The notes beneath the pieces are model-generated. The model did no database searches. It was given only the letters and a program-made list of their open reading frames with translations, and was not told the origin of the DNA. DNA of 64,000 nucleotides, taken from Sphingomonas jatrophae. Lineage in GTDB: Bacteria > Pseudomonadota > Alphaproteobacteria > Sphingomonadales > Sphingomonadaceae. Within the stretch, counting starts at the first letter, position 1; every line of letters starts with the position of its first letter. The stretch covers positions 806,001-870,000 of the forward strand of contig NZ_FOZG01000002.1 in the NCBI RefSeq assembly GCF_900113315.1. Reading direction: 5' to 3'. Shown here in pieces: positions 26,741-36,889 of this stretch. The position numbers and the translations under genes were made by a program.

Positions 26741-28753
26741 TCACACGGCGAGCCCGGTCAAGAGCCCCGGCGTCAGCAGCTGCGGCAGAACCTGGGGGGC
26801 GCGGCCGGGCGCGTAGAACAGATAGAGCGGCACGCCCGAGCGCCCCTGCGACTCGAGGAAGCGGCCGATTGCGGCATCGCCCTGCGTCCAGTCGCCCACC
26901 AGCACCTTGATGCCCTTGGCGGCAAAGGCGTCGCGCACAATGCTGCGCTCGATCGCCGCCTTCTCGTTCACCTTGCAGGTTAGGCACCAGTCCGCGGTGA
27001 AATAAACGAAGACGGGCGTGCCCGCGCCCGTCAGCGCCGCCAGCTTCGCCTCGCTGAACGGCTCCGACCCGGCGGATGCGACCGCCGCCTCCGCCGGGCC
27101 GGCGCGCGGCACCGTCAGGATCAGCGCCGCGCTCACCGCCAGCGCGGGGGCGAGCGGCAGCCAGGCGCGCACGCCAAGCCCGCGCTGGCCGACCCACCAG
27201 AGGCCCAGCGCCAGTGCCAGCGCCGCGGCGAGGCCCATCGCCATGCCGTCCGCCCCCGCCTGCCGGCCGAGCAGCCAGGCGAGCGCGAGCGCGGTCACGA
27301 ACATCGGCACGGACAGGATGTGCCGCATCGTCGCCATCCACGGCCCCGGCTTCGGCAGCGCCCGCCGCAGAGCCGGCACGAAGCCGATGAGGAGGAAGGG
27401 CAGCGCCAGCCCGAGGCCCAGCCCGGCAAACACCGCCAGCGCCTGCACCCATGGCAGCACCAGCGCCGCCCCCAGCGCCGCCGCCATGAACGGCCCGGTG
27501 CACGGCGTCGCGACGAAGGCGGCGAGCGCGCCTGTGGCAAAGGCTCCCTGCGCATGCAGGCCGCCGCTGAGGCTCGGCAGCTCGAACAGGCCGGCGAGGT
27601 TGAGCGCGATGGCGAGGCTGAGCAGCAGCAGCGCCGCGATCATCCGCGGATCGGTCAGCTGGAACGCCCATCCCGCCGCCGCGCCACCCGCCCGCACGCC
27701 GAGCAAAGCCGCGCCCAGCGCGACGCAGGCAATCACCGCGCCGCCGGTATAGGCCAGCGCCTCGCGCCGTGCCGCCGCGGCCGAGCCGCCGCCGCGCGCG
27801 AGGCTCAGCGCCTTGAGGCTCAAAATCGGGAAGACGCAGGGCATGACGTTGAGCAGCAGCCCGCCGAGCAGCGCGCCGCCGAGCGCCAGCAGCAGCCCGC
27901 CGCCGCCCTCGCCTTCGCTCTCCACGGCACCCGCTGCCGCGCCGCCCGCGGGCACCTTGCCCGGCACCGCGACGATAGCGAGCCCGCGATCCGGCCCGAT
28001 ACGCACAACGCCCTCGATCCGCTCCGGGCTGCCCCGGCCGACCTTCGCCTCGATCACCAGCGCGTCGCCCGCACGGCTGGCCCGCTGCGGCGCGGATTGC
28101 TCGGTCACATCGTCGCCGAGCGGGAAGAACCACGGCTCCTTCACCGCCGCCGACGCCGGCAGCGGCACCGCCAGCCGCAGCGTCTCGCCCGCCCGCTCGA
28201 ACCGCGCCTGCGCCCCCAGCGGGCGCGGCAGCGCCGCCCGCCAGCCGTCGAAGCGCGTCCGTGCCGCCGGCTCGACCGCGCCATCGCCGACAGTCAGGTC
28301 GAGACTCAGCGTCGCCCGCTCGGGCACGCAGATCTCGCGCGTGCAGGCGAGCCAGTCGACCTTGGCGCGAATCGGCAGCTGCGTCCCCGGCGCAAGCCCC
28401 GCCGGCACGTCGAGCGGCACCAGCAGCGCATAGGGCGCCTCATAGACATGGTTCATGATCCCGCCGACCAGCAGCGTGCCCGGCACGGGATAGCGCAGCT
28501 CACCCGCCTTGACGCCCGCGGGCAGCGTCCATTCGACCAAAGTCTCGGTGCCCGCGTCGCCGGGGTTCTTCCAGTAGCCGTGCCATGTCGGCGCGGGACG
28601 GAAGGCGATGGCAAGGTCGATGCGGCTGCCCGCCTTGGGCGCGCGCGACTCGGCCTCCAACGTGGCGGCGATATGGGGCGGCGCCGCCACCGCGAGGCCG
28701 GCGCCGAGCAGGGCCAGCAGCATCGCCATCAGCCTGAAACCAAGTGCCGCCAC
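26741..28753 (-). CDS. DsbD/ScsB-like thiol:disulfide interchange protein
   Basis: A 670-residue membrane protein. A signal peptide and periplasmic N-terminal domain (about residues 24-270, with a paired Cys in DWLACTREICVPE) precede roughly eight membrane segments (residues 285-550) with Cys in NVMPCVFPILS and VATPCTGPFM, and a C-terminal thioredoxin domain with the CLTC active site (YFTADWCLTCKVNEKA). Electrons pass from cytosolic thioredoxin through the membrane domain to periplasmic partners. The start is GTG at 28753 behind GGAGG; an ATG eight codons later is possible. The downstream redoxin is its likely acceptor. Confidence 0.9.
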   Translation of the reverse strand: MAALGFRLMAMLLALLGAGLAVAAPPHIAATLEAESRAPKAGSRIDLAIAFRPAPTWHGYWKNPGDAGTETLVEWTLPAGVKAGELRYPVPGTLLVGGIMNHVYEAPYALLVPLDVPAGLAPGTQLPIRAKVDWLACTREICVPERATLSLDLTVGDGAVEPAARTRFDGWRAALPRPLGAQARFERAGETLRLAVPLPASAAVKEPWFFPLGDDVTEQSAPQRASRAGDALVIEAKVGRGSPERIEGVVRIGPDRGLAIVAVPGKVPAGGAAAGAVESEGEGGGGLLLALGGALLGGLLLNVMPCVFPILSLKALSLARGGGSAAAARREALAYTGGAVIACVALGAALLGVRAGGAAAGWAFQLTDPRMIAALLLLSLAIALNLAGLFELPSLSGGLHAQGAFATGALAAFVATPCTGPFMAAALGAALVLPWVQALAVFAGLGLGLALPFLLIGFVPALRRALPKPGPWMATMRHILSVPMFVTALALAWLLGRQAGADGMAMGLAAALALALGLWWVGQRGLGVRAWLPLAPALAVSAALILTVPRAGPAEAAVASAGSEPFSEAKLAALTGAGTPVFVYFTADWCLTCKVNEKAAIERSIVRDAFAAKGIKVLVGDWTQGDAAIGRFLESQGRSGVPLYLFYAPGRAPQVLPQLLTPGLLTGLAV

Positions 28754-28820
28754 CGAACCTCCTTGCGTCGTCCCCCCGCGCTATAGCATCGGGCGAGGCG
28801 GCCTGCACCGAGGAGGTTAT

Positions 28821-30470
28821 ATGCGCGCGCACTGGATCCTGGCGGCCCTGACCGCGCTGTTGCCCACGGCTGCCTCCGCCGCGCCGCCGCCCCGGCCGAA
28901 GCTGGTGGTGATGATCTCGGTGGACCAGTTCTCCGCCGACCTCTTCGCCGAATATCGCGGCACCTACACGTCAGGCCTCAAGCGGCTGATGCAGGGCGGC
29001 GTCTTCCCGGCCGGCTATCAGAGCCACGCCGCGACGGAGACGTGCCCCGGCCACTCCACCCTGCTCACCGGATCGCGCCCGGCGCGCACCGGCATCATCG
29101 CCAATGACTGGCTCGATCTGGGCGTCACCCGCGGCAAGGACAGCAGCCACGGCGTCTATTGCGCCGAGGACGAGACGAAGACGCCCGCTCCCGGACAGCC
29201 CTATGTCGTCTCCCCCGCCCACCTGCGCGTGCCGACGCTGGGGGACCGGCTGAAGGCCGTCTCGCCGCAGAGCCGCGTCGTCTCGGTTGCGGGCAAGGAC
29301 CGGGCGGCGGTGATGATGGGCGGCCACACCACGGACCAGATCTGGTTCTGGGATCCGAGCAGCAAGCCCGGCTTCGTCACTCTGGTCGATCGCACCGGCC
29401 CCGCCCCCGCCGCCGTTGCCGCGGCGAATGCGCGCGTCGCGGCAACCGTCGCGCGCCCGCCTGCCGTGCCGCTGCCGCCGATCTGCCGCGGCCGCGACGT
29501 GGCGGTGCCGATCGGTGCGGGCAAGAGCGTGGGCCGGCTGGTGGCGATGAAGCCGAACGACGCGCGCGGCTTCCGCGCCTCGCCGCTGTTCGACGCGGCG
29601 GTGGCGGATCTCGCCATCGCGCTTGCCGACGAGATGAAGCTCGGCCGCGGCCCGGCCACCGACGTGCTGATCGTCGGCCTCTCCGCCAGCGATTATGTCG
29701 GCCACACCTACGGCACCGAGGGTGCGGAGATGTGCGCGCAGCAGGTCGGGCTGGATGCGACGATCGGCCGCCTGCTGGCGGCGCTGGACCGGATCGGCAT
29801 TCCCTACGAGGTGGCGCTGTCGGCCGATCATGGCGGCTTCGACCTGCCCGAGCGCCTGACGGTGCAGGGCACGGCCGATGCGGCGCGCGTCAGCTCGGCC
29901 GATCCGGTCGGCACCGTCGGCAAGGCCATCGGCCGCACGCTCGGCCTGTCCGGCCCGGTGCTGCTGGGGACGGGGCCGTTCGGCGACGTCTATGTCGCGC
30001 GGGACGTGCCGGCGGACCGCAAGGCGCAGGTGGTGGCACTCGCCAAGGCACGGCTGCTGGCAGAGCCGCAGGTGGCGGCGGTGTTCACGGCGGAGGAGCT
30101 TCTGACGGTCCCGTCACCCACCGCGGCGGTGCCGATGGACGAATGGCCGCTCGCCCAGCGGTTCAGGGCCAGCTTCGATGCGGCGCGATCGGGCGACCTC
30201 GTCGTCGCGCTGAAGCCGCATGTCGTACCGATCGCGGATCCGACCAAGGGCTATGTCGCGACGCACGGGAGCCCCTGGAACTATGACCGGCGCGTGCCGA
30301 TCCTGTTCTGGTATCCGGGCATGACCGGCTTCGAGCATCCGCTGCCGGTCGAGACGGTGGACATCCTGCCGACACTCGCCGCGACGATCGGGCTGGACGT
30401 GCCCGCGGCCGAGATCGACGGGCGCTGCCTCGATCTGGACGCGGGCGCGGGAAGTACTTGCGGGCGCTAG
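28821..30470 (+). CDS. phoK: alkaline phosphatase, PhoK/PafA type
   Basis: A 549-residue periplasmic phosphatase. Signal peptide to about residue 20. Metal and catalytic sites: Asp35 in SVDQFSAD, the nucleophile Thr74 in ATETCPGHST, then SASDYVGHTYG, SADHGGFD and a late His in THGSPWNYD. The motif around the nucleophile is that of the sphingomonad PhoK enzyme, a highly active zinc/calcium phosphatase, rather than E. coli PhoA, which uses Ser. GGAGG stands just before the ATG. No Pho box was looked for beyond eye level and none was noticed. Divergent from the DsbD-like gene. Confidence 0.9.
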   Translation: MRAHWILAALTALLPTAASAAPPPRPKLVVMISVDQFSADLFAEYRGTYTSGLKRLMQGGVFPAGYQSHAATETCPGHSTLLTGSRPARTGIIANDWLDLGVTRGKDSSHGVYCAEDETKTPAPGQPYVVSPAHLRVPTLGDRLKAVSPQSRVVSVAGKDRAAVMMGGHTTDQIWFWDPSSKPGFVTLVDRTGPAPAAVAAANARVAATVARPPAVPLPPICRGRDVAVPIGAGKSVGRLVAMKPNDARGFRASPLFDAAVADLAIALADEMKLGRGPATDVLIVGLSASDYVGHTYGTEGAEMCAQQVGLDATIGRLLAALDRIGIPYEVALSADHGGFDLPERLTVQGTADAARVSSADPVGTVGKAIGRTLGLSGPVLLGTGPFGDVYVARDVPADRKAQVVALAKARLLAEPQVAAVFTAEELLTVPSPTAAVPMDEWPLAQRFRASFDAARSGDLVVALKPHVVPIADPTKGYVATHGSPWNYDRRVPILFWYPGMTGFEHPLPVETVDILPTLAATIGLDVPAAEIDGRCLDLDAGAGSTCGR

Positions 30471-30570
30471 CGGGCAGCTTCGGATTGCGTCAGCAATCCG
30501 AAGACATGCCACGGCGGGCGGCGGTGCGGCGCAGCCGCTCCGTCCAACGGCGTGGCAACTTAGTGGCCCG

Positions 30571-31503
30571 TCAGTTCCGCTGCTCGAAGGGCTTCAGCCC
30601 CTTGCCGAGCGTGTTGGCGCTGACGTTCAGCGGCTCGTGGCTCCAGTCGGCCAGGAAGACGGTCGGCACGGCACCGGGCGCCAGCCGCGCCTTGTTGCCG
30701 GTGATCGTCAAGCCGGCGGAGCGGTTCTCGCGCGCCTCGGGGGCGACGGTGATCAGCGCGGACCGGTTCTCCTTGTCGGTCCCCTGCACGAACTCGTTGC
30801 GGGCGATCGTGCCGACAGCGCCGGTCGACAGATCGATCATGTAGTTGGTCGTCTTGCCCTGCGAATCGTCGAAGCTCGAATCGGTGACTTCGATCTTCGC
30901 CGCCCGGCTCTTGACGTAATGGCCGCCGGTGCCGCGCTCGAAGCGCGAATGCGTGACGGACAATGCACCGCTCAGGCCGACATAGATTGCGTGCGCGCAG
31001 GACAGGCCACGATCGCAGCGGCCGAGGCCGGAGAAGGTCGAGCGATCGATCCGCACCGATTGCGCACGATCGTCGGCGGTAAGGATGCCTTCCTCCGAAT
31101 TGCGGAAGATGGTCTGGCTGACGGTGAGATTGCCGCGCTCCAGCCGGATGCCGGCGCCATTGCCGTCGGGCACGCGCAGGTTCTGGAACACCAGCCCCTC
31201 GACCGCCGCATCGCGCCCGCGCAGGACCAGCGCCGCCTTGTCCTCGCAGGTGCCGCCGTCGAAGATGGCGGTGCCGGGCTGGGTCGCCTGGAAAGCGACG
31301 CGCCCCGCATCGACCACCGCGCAGTCGCGGTAGGTGCCCGGCGCGATCTGGATCGTGCCATCCCGCTCGCCGATCGAGGAGACCGCATCCTGCAGCCGGT
31401 AAAAGCCCTTGCCCGTCTCCGCGACAACAAAGGGCGGGGACTGGTTCTGCGCCGCAGCGGCGGTCGCGAGAAGCAGGGCGGCGAGGGCGAGGGTCTGGCG
31501 CAT
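30571..31503 (-). CDS. exported right-handed parallel beta-helix protein
   Basis: A 310-residue exported protein with a signal peptide (residues 1-18) and repeated short strands typical of a right-handed beta-helix: RLQDAVSSIGERDGTIQIAPG, VFQNLRVPDGNGAG, IRLERGNLTVSQTIFRNSEEG, VRIDRSTFSGLGRC and TITGNKARLAP. Beta-helix proteins often bind or cleave polysaccharides, but no pectate-lyase metal site is recognisable. A GGTTAACC palindrome lies about 50 bp upstream of the start. The upstream Met at 31593 is rejected as it adds a hydrophilic leader before the signal peptide. Confidence 0.75.
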   Translation of the reverse strand: MRQTLALAALLLATAAAAQNQSPPFVVAETGKGFYRLQDAVSSIGERDGTIQIAPGTYRDCAVVDAGRVAFQATQPGTAIFDGGTCEDKAALVLRGRDAAVEGLVFQNLRVPDGNGAGIRLERGNLTVSQTIFRNSEEGILTADDRAQSVRIDRSTFSGLGRCDRGLSCAHAIYVGLSGALSVTHSRFERGTGGHYVKSRAAKIEVTDSSFDDSQGKTTNYMIDLSTGAVGTIARNEFVQGTDKENRSALITVAPEARENRSAGLTITGNKARLAPGAVPTVFLADWSHEPLNVSANTLGKGLKPFEQRN

Positions 31504-31587
31504 GGTCGCCGAAATGCCGCGCCCCGCGACATGAGTCGAGGTGGAGAGAGGGTTAACCAGTCGGACGGTGGCCGTGCGCCATTCCAG

Positions 31588-31737
31588 CGTCACCCCAGCG
31601 CAAGCTGGGGTCTCTCGCGCATCAGCCGCCGCGCATCCTCCTGGCTTAGGTCAGGCCTCGAGAGATGCCAGCTTTCGCTGGCACGACGCTGGGGGAAACG
31701 GTCCTTCCCTCGTCAGGCCGGACTTGGTCCGGGATCC
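31588..31737. repeat. three REP-like palindromes upstream of the beta-helix gene
   Basis: An inverted pair at 31588-31614 (CGTCACCCCAGC then GCTGGGGTCTC) and 31662-31688 (ends GCTGGCACGACG), plus a third, different unit at 31711-31737 built on CCGGACTTGGTCCGG. Each is about 27 bp and bounded by CGTCA or its complement. Confidence 0.7.
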
Positions 31738-31738
31738 C

Positions 31739-32124
31739 TCCGGCGGCGGAGCTGAGGGCGCTTGGGATCAGCACCACGCCCGCCCCTTGACAAAACGAAC
31801 CATATCGGCTAACAGCCCGCCCGCTCGCCACCAGTGATCGCGGCGGCGGGCAAGGGGCAGCCTCAGGGCACCGACCGGCGCGAAGACATCCGGCTCCCAG
31901 CCGAAGCTTCGCGAGATGGACTGAACGGCTCGGGCGCAAGCCCGGGCCGGGATGCGGGCAGTCGCGGGGCATGGTCGCTTTCCCCGCCACCATCCCGCTT
32001 CCGAACCGGCAGCGTCTCGAAGGCAGACGCGCCAGAACTTGAGGCGGGCGGCCCGGTCACACGGGCGACCCCCTCCCGGATGCGCGCACCAGGACGCGCC
32101 GGTCGGCCTCTTACTCCTTGAACC
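31739..32124. other. gene-poor interval with one -35-like hexamer
   Basis: About 385 bp between the repeat cluster and the metH terminator hairpin hold no convincing gene. Open frames on both strands exist but have irregular third-base composition and no recognisable domain. A perfect TTGACA at 31787-31792 is followed after 17 bases by TAACAG, a possible plus-strand promoter that could drive an unannotated RNA. Some GC-rich hairpins (for example CGGGC-GCAA-GCCCG at 31931-31944) occur downstream. A decayed gene cannot be excluded. Confidence 0.4.
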
Positions 32125-32145
32125 TGCGGGCGAAATCCGCCCGCA
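32125..32145 (-). terminator. hairpin downstream of metH part 2
   Basis: An 8-bp perfect stem (TGCGGGCG / CGCCCGCA) with a 5-nt loop begins 16 bp after the metH stop codon. There is no U tract, so it is a candidate terminator or 3'-end stabiliser only. Confidence 0.5.
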
Positions 32146-32161
32146 CGTCCTACCCACCCGC

Positions 32162-34780
32162 TCAGTCGAGGTTCGGCCGCAGCCAGCGCTCCGCCGTGTC
32201 GAGATCGACGCCGCGCCGCGCCGCATAATCCTCGAGCTGGTCGCGCCCCACCCGCGCCACGCCGAAATAGGCCGCATCCGGATGACCGAAATAGAAGCCC
32301 GAGACGGCGGCGGTGGGCAGCATCGCGAAGCTCTCCGTCAGGGTCAGGCCGGCCCCCTCGCCTGCGTCCAGCAGATCGAACAGGATCGGCTTCAGGCTGT
32401 GATCGGGGCAGGCCGGATAGCCGGGGGCGGGGCGGATGCCGCGATATTGCTCGCGGATCAGCGCCTCGTTGGTCAGCTGCTCGTCCGGCGCATAGCCCCA
32501 CAGGTCCGTGCGGACATGAGCGTGCAACGCTTCCGCAAACGCTTCGGCCAGGCGATCCGCCAGCGCCTTCAGCAGGATGTCCTTGTAGTCGTCATGATCC
32601 GCCTTGAAGCGGGCGATGTGCGCGTCGATGCCGTGGATGCCGACCGCGAAGCCGCCGAGCGTATCGCCCTCGGGGCTGATGAAGTCGGCCAGGCACATGT
32701 TCGCCCGCCCCTCGCGCTTGGCGATCTGCTGGCGGAGGAACGGCAGGCGCGTGCCGTCATCCAGCAGCACGTCGTCGCCGTCGCGGCGGCACGGCCACAG
32801 CGCCGCAACGCCCCGCGCGGTCAGCCACTTCTCCGCGATGATCGTGTCGAGCATGGCCTGCGCATCGGCCCAGAGGCTGCGCGCGCTCTCGCCCACCACC
32901 GCATCGTCGAGGATGGCGGGATAGTTGCCCGCCAGCTCCCATGCGCGGAAGAAGGGCGTCCAGTCGATATACTCACGCAGGTCCGCCAGATCCCACTCGA
33001 AGACGTGGCGGCCAGGCTTTGCCGGCGCGGCGGGCTTCTGCGCCTCGTCATAGGCCTGCGCATTGGCGCGCGCGGCCTCGATCGGCACCAGCTCGTTCTG
33101 GCCCTTGTTGGCGCGCGCATCGCGCACCGCCTGGTAATCGGCCGCGGTCTTGGCGACGAAGGGATCGCGCTGCGTGTCGCTCATCAGCGTGGAGGCGACG
33201 CCCACCGCTCGGCTCGCATCGAGCACGTGGACGACCGGCCCCTCATAGGCCGGCGCGATGCGCAGCGCGGTGTGGACCTTGGAGGTGGTCGCGCCGCCGA
33301 TCAGCAGCGGCATCGTCATGCCCGAGCGCGCCATCTCCGCCGCCACCGTCACCATCTCGTCGAGCGAGGGGGTGATGAGGCCCGAGAGGCCGATCATGTC
33401 GGCATCATTCTCGTTCGCCGCCGCGAGGATCGCCGGCCACGGCACCATCACGCCGAGATCGATCACCTCATAGCCGTTGCACTGGAGCACGACGCCGACG
33501 ATGTTCTTGCCGATATCGTGCACGTCGCCCTTCACGGTCGCCATGACGATGCGGCCCTTCGCGCGCGCGCCCGCTTCCTTCGCCGCCTCGATATAGGGGA
33601 TGAGGTGGGCGACCGCCTTCTTCATCACGCGGGCGGATTTCACCACCTGCGGCAGGAACATCTTGCCCGATCCGAACAGGTCGCCGACGACGTTCATGCC
33701 GTCCATCAGCGGGCCTTCGATCACCTCGATGGGGCGCGCGGCGGACTGGCGCGCCTCCTCCGTATCCTCGACCACATAGGCGTCGATGCCCTTGACCAGC
33801 GCATGTTCCAGCCGCTTGGCGACGGGCCAGCCACGCCATTCCTCGGCGGCCTTCTCGGCGACGGCATCCTTGCCCTTGTAGCGCTCGGCGATCGCGATCA
33901 GCCGGTCAGTCGCGTCCGGATCGCGGTTGAGGATGACGTCCTCGCACGCGGTGCGCAGATCGGGATCGATCGTGTCGTAGACGTCGAGCTGCCCGGCATT
34001 GACGATCGCCATATCCAGCCCGGCCGGGATGGCATGATAGAGGAAGATGGAGTGCATCGCCCGGCGCACGGGCTCGTTGCCGCGGAAGCTGAACGACAGG
34101 TTGGACAGGCCGCCCGAGAAATGCGCGTGCGGGCAGCGCTGGCGGATCACCTTCACCGCCTCGATGAAGTCGACCGCATAATTGTTATGCTCCTCGATGC
34201 CCGTCGCCACCGCGAAGATGTTGGGATCGAAGATGATGTCTTCCGGCGGAAAGCCGATGCCCATCAGCAGGTCATAGGCGCGCGTGCAGATCTCGATCTT
34301 GCGCGCCATCGTATCGGCCTGGCCCGTCTCGTCGAACGCCATGACGACGACGGCGGCGCCGTAGGCCATGCACTTGCGGGCATATTTGAGGAACTCTTCC
34401 TCGCCCTCCTTCATGCTGATCGAATTGACGATCGGCTTGCCCGAGACGCACTTCAGCCCCGCCTCGATCACGCTCCACTTGGACGAATCGACCATCACCG
34501 GCACGCGCGCGATATCGGGCTCGGCGGCGATCAGCTTGAGGAAGGTGGTCATGGCATGCTCGGCATCGAGCAGGCCCTCGTCCATGTTGACGTCGATCAC
34601 CTGCGCGCCATTCTCGACCTGCTGGCGCGCGACCTCGACCGCGCGGGCGTAATCGCCCGCCATGATCAGCTTCTTGAACGCCGCGGAGCCGGTGACGTTG
34701 GTGCGCTCGCCGATGTTGACGAAGGCGGAGGACGCGGCGGCGGCGGGCTGGTCGTCGTCGAGCTTGGGGGCGGTGGCCAT
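32162..34780 (-). CDS. metH: cobalamin-dependent methionine synthase, pterin/cobalamin/reactivation half (MetH2)
   Basis: An 872-residue protein holding the last three modules of methionine synthase. The methyltetrahydrofolate-binding domain opens with [20 protein letters not shown], the cobalamin-binding region has [10 protein letters not shown], whose His is the lower cobalt ligand, and the C-terminal AdoMet-reactivation domain runs from about residue 560 ([31 protein letters not shown]). The homocysteine-binding module is encoded separately just upstream. The two products must combine to methylate homocysteine. The ATG at 34780 follows 103 bp of intergenic sequence that contains two palindromic repeats. 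Confidence 0.96.
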   Translation of the reverse strand: MATAPKLDDDQPAAAASSAFVNIGERTNVTGSAAFKKLIMAGDYARAVEVARQQVENGAQVIDVNMDEGLLDAEHAMTTFLKLIAAEPDIARVPVMVDSSKWSVIEAGLKCVSGKPIVNSISMKEGEEEFLKYARKCMAYGAAVVVMAFDETGQADTMARKIEICTRAYDLLMGIGFPPEDIIFDPNIFAVATGIEEHNNYAVDFIEAVKVIRQRCPHAHFSGGLSNLSFSFRGNEPVRRAMHSIFLYHAIPAGLDMAIVNAGQLDVYDTIDPDLRTACEDVILNRDPDATDRLIAIAERYKGKDAVAEKAAEEWRGWPVAKRLEHALVKGIDAYVVEDTEEARQSAARPIEVIEGPLMDGMNVVGDLFGSGKMFLPQVVKSARVMKKAVAHLIPYIEAAKEAGARAKGRIVMATVKGDVHDIGKNIVGVVLQCNGYEVIDLGVMVPWPAILAAANENDADMIGLSGLITPSLDEMVTVAAEMARSGMTMPLLIGGATTSKVHTALRIAPAYEGPVVHVLDASRAVGVASTLMSDTQRDPFVAKTAADYQAVRDARANKGQNELVPIEAARANAQAYDEAQKPAAPAKPGRHVFEWDLADLREYIDWTPFFRAWELAGNYPAILDDAVVGESARSLWADAQAMLDTIIAEKWLTARGVAALWPCRRDGDDVLLDDGTRLPFLRQQIAKREGRANMCLADFISPEGDTLGGFAVGIHGIDAHIARFKADHDDYKDILLKALADRLAEAFAEALHAHVRTDLWGYAPDEQLTNEALIREQYRGIRPAPGYPACPDHSLKPILFDLLDAGEGAGLTLTESFAMLPTAAVSGFYFGHPDAAYFGVARVGRDQLEDYAARRGVDLDTAERWLRPNLD

Positions 34781-34792
34781 GTCGGTCCTAAT

Positions 34793-34876
34793 CGTCACCC
34801 CAGCGAATGCTGGGGTCTCTTTGGGGGGTAAGGGTGTCGTGCGCCGCGTGAGATCCCAGCTTTCGCTGGGATGACG
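34793..34876. repeat. inverted pair of REP-like palindromes between metH halves
   Basis: Units at 34793-34819 (CGTCACCCCAGC ... GCTGGGGTCTC) and 34850-34876 (GAGATCCCAGC ... GCTGGGATGACG) face each other and fill most of the 103-bp gap inside the methionine operon. Each is self-complementary, and the two can also pair with one another. Confidence 0.8.
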
Positions 34877-34883
34877 CCTGCCG

Positions 34884-35945
34884 TCACGCCGCCATGCTGA
34901 ACGGGTCCAGCCCGGCCAGCCGCATCTGCGGCGGCAGGACGGGGATGGAGCGCGGCGGGCGGCCGGCAACGGCCTTGGCCATCGCGGCTATGTGCCCCGG
35001 CGTCGAGCCGCAGCAGCCGCCGACGACGTTGACCAGCCCCTCCTCCGCCCAGCCGCCGATCAGGCCGCCGGTGGTGGCGGGCAGCTCGTCATATTCGCCG
35101 AGGTCGTTCGGCAGGCCGGCATTGGGATAGATCATCACCAGCGCATCGGCGATGTGGCTGAGCACCTGCACATGCGGCCGCAGCAGCTCCGCCCCGAACG
35201 CGCAGTTCAAGCCGACGGTCAGCGGCCGGGCGTGGCGCACCGCATGCCAGAACGCCTCGACCGAATGGCCGGAGAGGTTGCGGCCCGACATGTCGGTCAC
35301 CGTCATGGACAGCATGATCGGCACTTCCAGCCCGCGCTCCGCCTCGACCATCCGCACGCCGTAGATCGCCGCCTTGGCGTTCAGCGTGTCGAAGATCGTC
35401 TCGATCAGGATGAAATCGACACCGCCATCCAGCAGCGCGCGCGTCTGATCGGCATAGACATTCGCCACGGTGTCGAAATCGACCGCGCGGAAGCCGGGAT
35501 CGTTGACATCGGGCGACAGCGACAGCGTCTTGTTGGTCGGCCCCAGCGCGCCCGAGACGAAGCGCGGGCGCCCGTCCTTGGCCTGCGCCGCATCGGCCGC
35601 CTCGCGCGCAATCCGGGCGGAGGCGAGATTGATCTCGCGCACCAGATGCACCGCGTCGTAATCGGCCTGGCTGATCGTGTTGGCGTTGAACGTGTTGGTG
35701 GAAACGATGTCCGATCCCGCGTCGAGATAGGCCTGCGTGATCTCGGCGATCACGTCGGGCCGGGTCAGCGCGAGGATGTCGTTATTGCCCTTCTGCTCGT
35801 GGGCGAGGCCGAGGCTGCCGGCATAATCCGCCTCGCCCAGCTTGTAGTTCTGGATCATCGTGCCGAACGCGCCGTCGGTCAGCATCACGCGGCGCGCGGC
35901 CTCCGCGCGGAAGCGCGCGGCGGCGGCAGAGGGGGTGACGCTCAC
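34884..35945 (-). CDS. metH: methionine synthase homocysteine S-methyltransferase half (MetH1)
   Basis: A 353-residue homocysteine-binding module. The zinc-binding cysteines are in GLNCAFGAE and [12 protein letters not shown]; other landmarks are [11 protein letters not shown] at the N-terminus and [13 protein letters not shown]. It works with the separately encoded pterin/cobalamin half. The start is GTG at 35945, which overlaps the metF stop (GTGA), giving an N-terminus just ahead of the conserved core. A longer frame upstream only shadows metF. Splitting of MetH into two proteins is common in sphingomonads and some other alphaproteobacteria. Confidence 0.94.
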   Translation of the reverse strand: MSVTPSAAAARFRAEAARRVMLTDGAFGTMIQNYKLGEADYAGSLGLAHEQKGNNDILALTRPDVIAEITQAYLDAGSDIVSTNTFNANTISQADYDAVHLVREINLASARIAREAADAAQAKDGRPRFVSGALGPTNKTLSLSPDVNDPGFRAVDFDTVANVYADQTRALLDGGVDFILIETIFDTLNAKAAIYGVRMVEAERGLEVPIMLSMTVTDMSGRNLSGHSVEAFWHAVRHARPLTVGLNCAFGAELLRPHVQVLSHIADALVMIYPNAGLPNDLGEYDELPATTGGLIGGWAEEGLVNVVGGCCGSTPGHIAAMAKAVAGRPPRSIPVLPPQMRLAGLDPFSMAA

Positions 35946-36889
35946 GCCGCCACCTCCAGCGGGGCTGCGGCGCGTACCGGGCGCTTCCCCAGCAGGTGGC
36001 AGATGGCATAGGCCAGCTCGGCGCGGTTCAGCGTGTAGAAGTGGAACTGGCGCACGCCCCCGGCATAAAGCTTGCGGCACATCTCCGCTGCCACGGTCGC
36101 GGCGACGAGCTGGCGGGTGGCGGGGTGATCGTCCAGCCCCTCGAACAGGCGGTCCATCCACGGCGGGATCGCCGCGCCGCACATGCCGGCGAACTTGCGC
36201 GTCTGCGCGACGTTCGAGACGGGCAGGATGCCGGGCACGATATCCGCGGTGATGCCCGCCGCCGCCGCCCGGTCGCGGAAGCGGAAATAAGCGTCGGGCG
36301 AGAAGAAGAATTGCGTGATCGCTTGGGCGGCGCCCGCATCCAGCTTGCGCTTGAGGTTGAGCACGTCGGTATCGGCGCAATCCGCCTCCGGGTGCATCTC
36401 CGGATAGGCGGCGACCGAAATCTCGAACGGGTGCAGCTTCAGCAGGCCCTCGACCAGCTCGGCGGCGGAGCGGTAGCCGTCGGCATGCGGCTGGAACCGC
36501 TCGCCCTCACGCGGCGGATCACCGCGCAGCGCGACGATGTGGCGCACGCCCGCCTGCCAATAGGCATCCGCCACCTCGGCGATCTCGCCCTTGGACGCCT
36601 CGACGCAGGTGAGGTGCGCGGCAGCCGGCACGTTCGTCTCGGCGGCGATCCGCGCGACGGTGGCGTGCGTCCGCTCGCGCGTCGAGCCCCCCGCGCCATA
36701 GGTGACGGACACGAAGCGGGGGGCGAGCGGCGCAAGCGTTTCCACCGCGCTCCACAGCGTCTCCTCCATCTTCGCCGTCTTGGGCGGGAAGAACTCGAAC
36801 GAAACCTCCGCGTCGCCGGCGAGATCCGCGTAGAGCGGCGCGTCCAGCGCGCGGCGCGCCTCCTCCAGCTGGGTCAAAGTGAACGTCAT
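35942..36889 (-). CDS. metF: methylenetetrahydrofolate reductase
   Basis: A 315-residue flavoprotein that reduces 5,10-methylene-THF to 5-methyl-THF, the methyl donor for MetH. Family signatures: SFEFFPPKTAKMEETLW, RFVSVTYGAGGSTRERT, AAHLTCVEASKGEI, HIVALRGDPP, and the C-terminal FHFYTLNRAELAYAIC. Length matches bacterial MetF. Its ATG overlaps the stop of the ArsR-methyltransferase gene (ATGA) and its stop overlaps the metH1 GTG (GTGA), so three genes are translationally chained. Confidence 0.97.
   Translation of the reverse strand: MTFTLTQLEEARRALDAPLYADLAGDAEVSFEFFPPKTAKMEETLWSAVETLAPLAPRFVSVTYGAGGSTRERTHATVARIAAETNVPAAAHLTCVEASKGEIAEVADAYWQAGVRHIVALRGDPPREGERFQPHADGYRSAAELVEGLLKLHPFEISVAAYPEMHPEADCADTDVLNLKRKLDAGAAQAITQFFFSPDAYFRFRDRAAAAGITADIVPGILPVSNVAQTRKFAGMCGAAIPPWMDRLFEGLDDHPATRQLVAATVAAEMCRKLYAGGVRQFHFYTLNRAELAYAICHLLGKRPVRAAAPLEVAA

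Noticed and set aside
31551-31558. GGTTAACC palindrome upstream of the beta-helix gene as a CtrA site
   Set aside because: Only one half-site is present and no second TTAA follows at the seven-base spacing, so it was not called.
31768-32277. A minus-strand frame downstream of metH that looks weakly protein-like at its C-terminus
   Set aside because: Third-base composition is irregular, it overlaps metH out of frame, and no domain is recognisable; kept only as part of the gene-poor interval.
31952-34831. A 959-codon plus-strand open frame
   Set aside because: Mostly antisense to metH part 2; the product is a His/Asp/Arg-rich shadow typical of GC-rich DNA.
34884-36380. A longer, 498-codon version of MetH1
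   Set aside because: The N-terminal 145 codons only shadow metF; GTG at 35945 overlapping the metF stop gives the family length.
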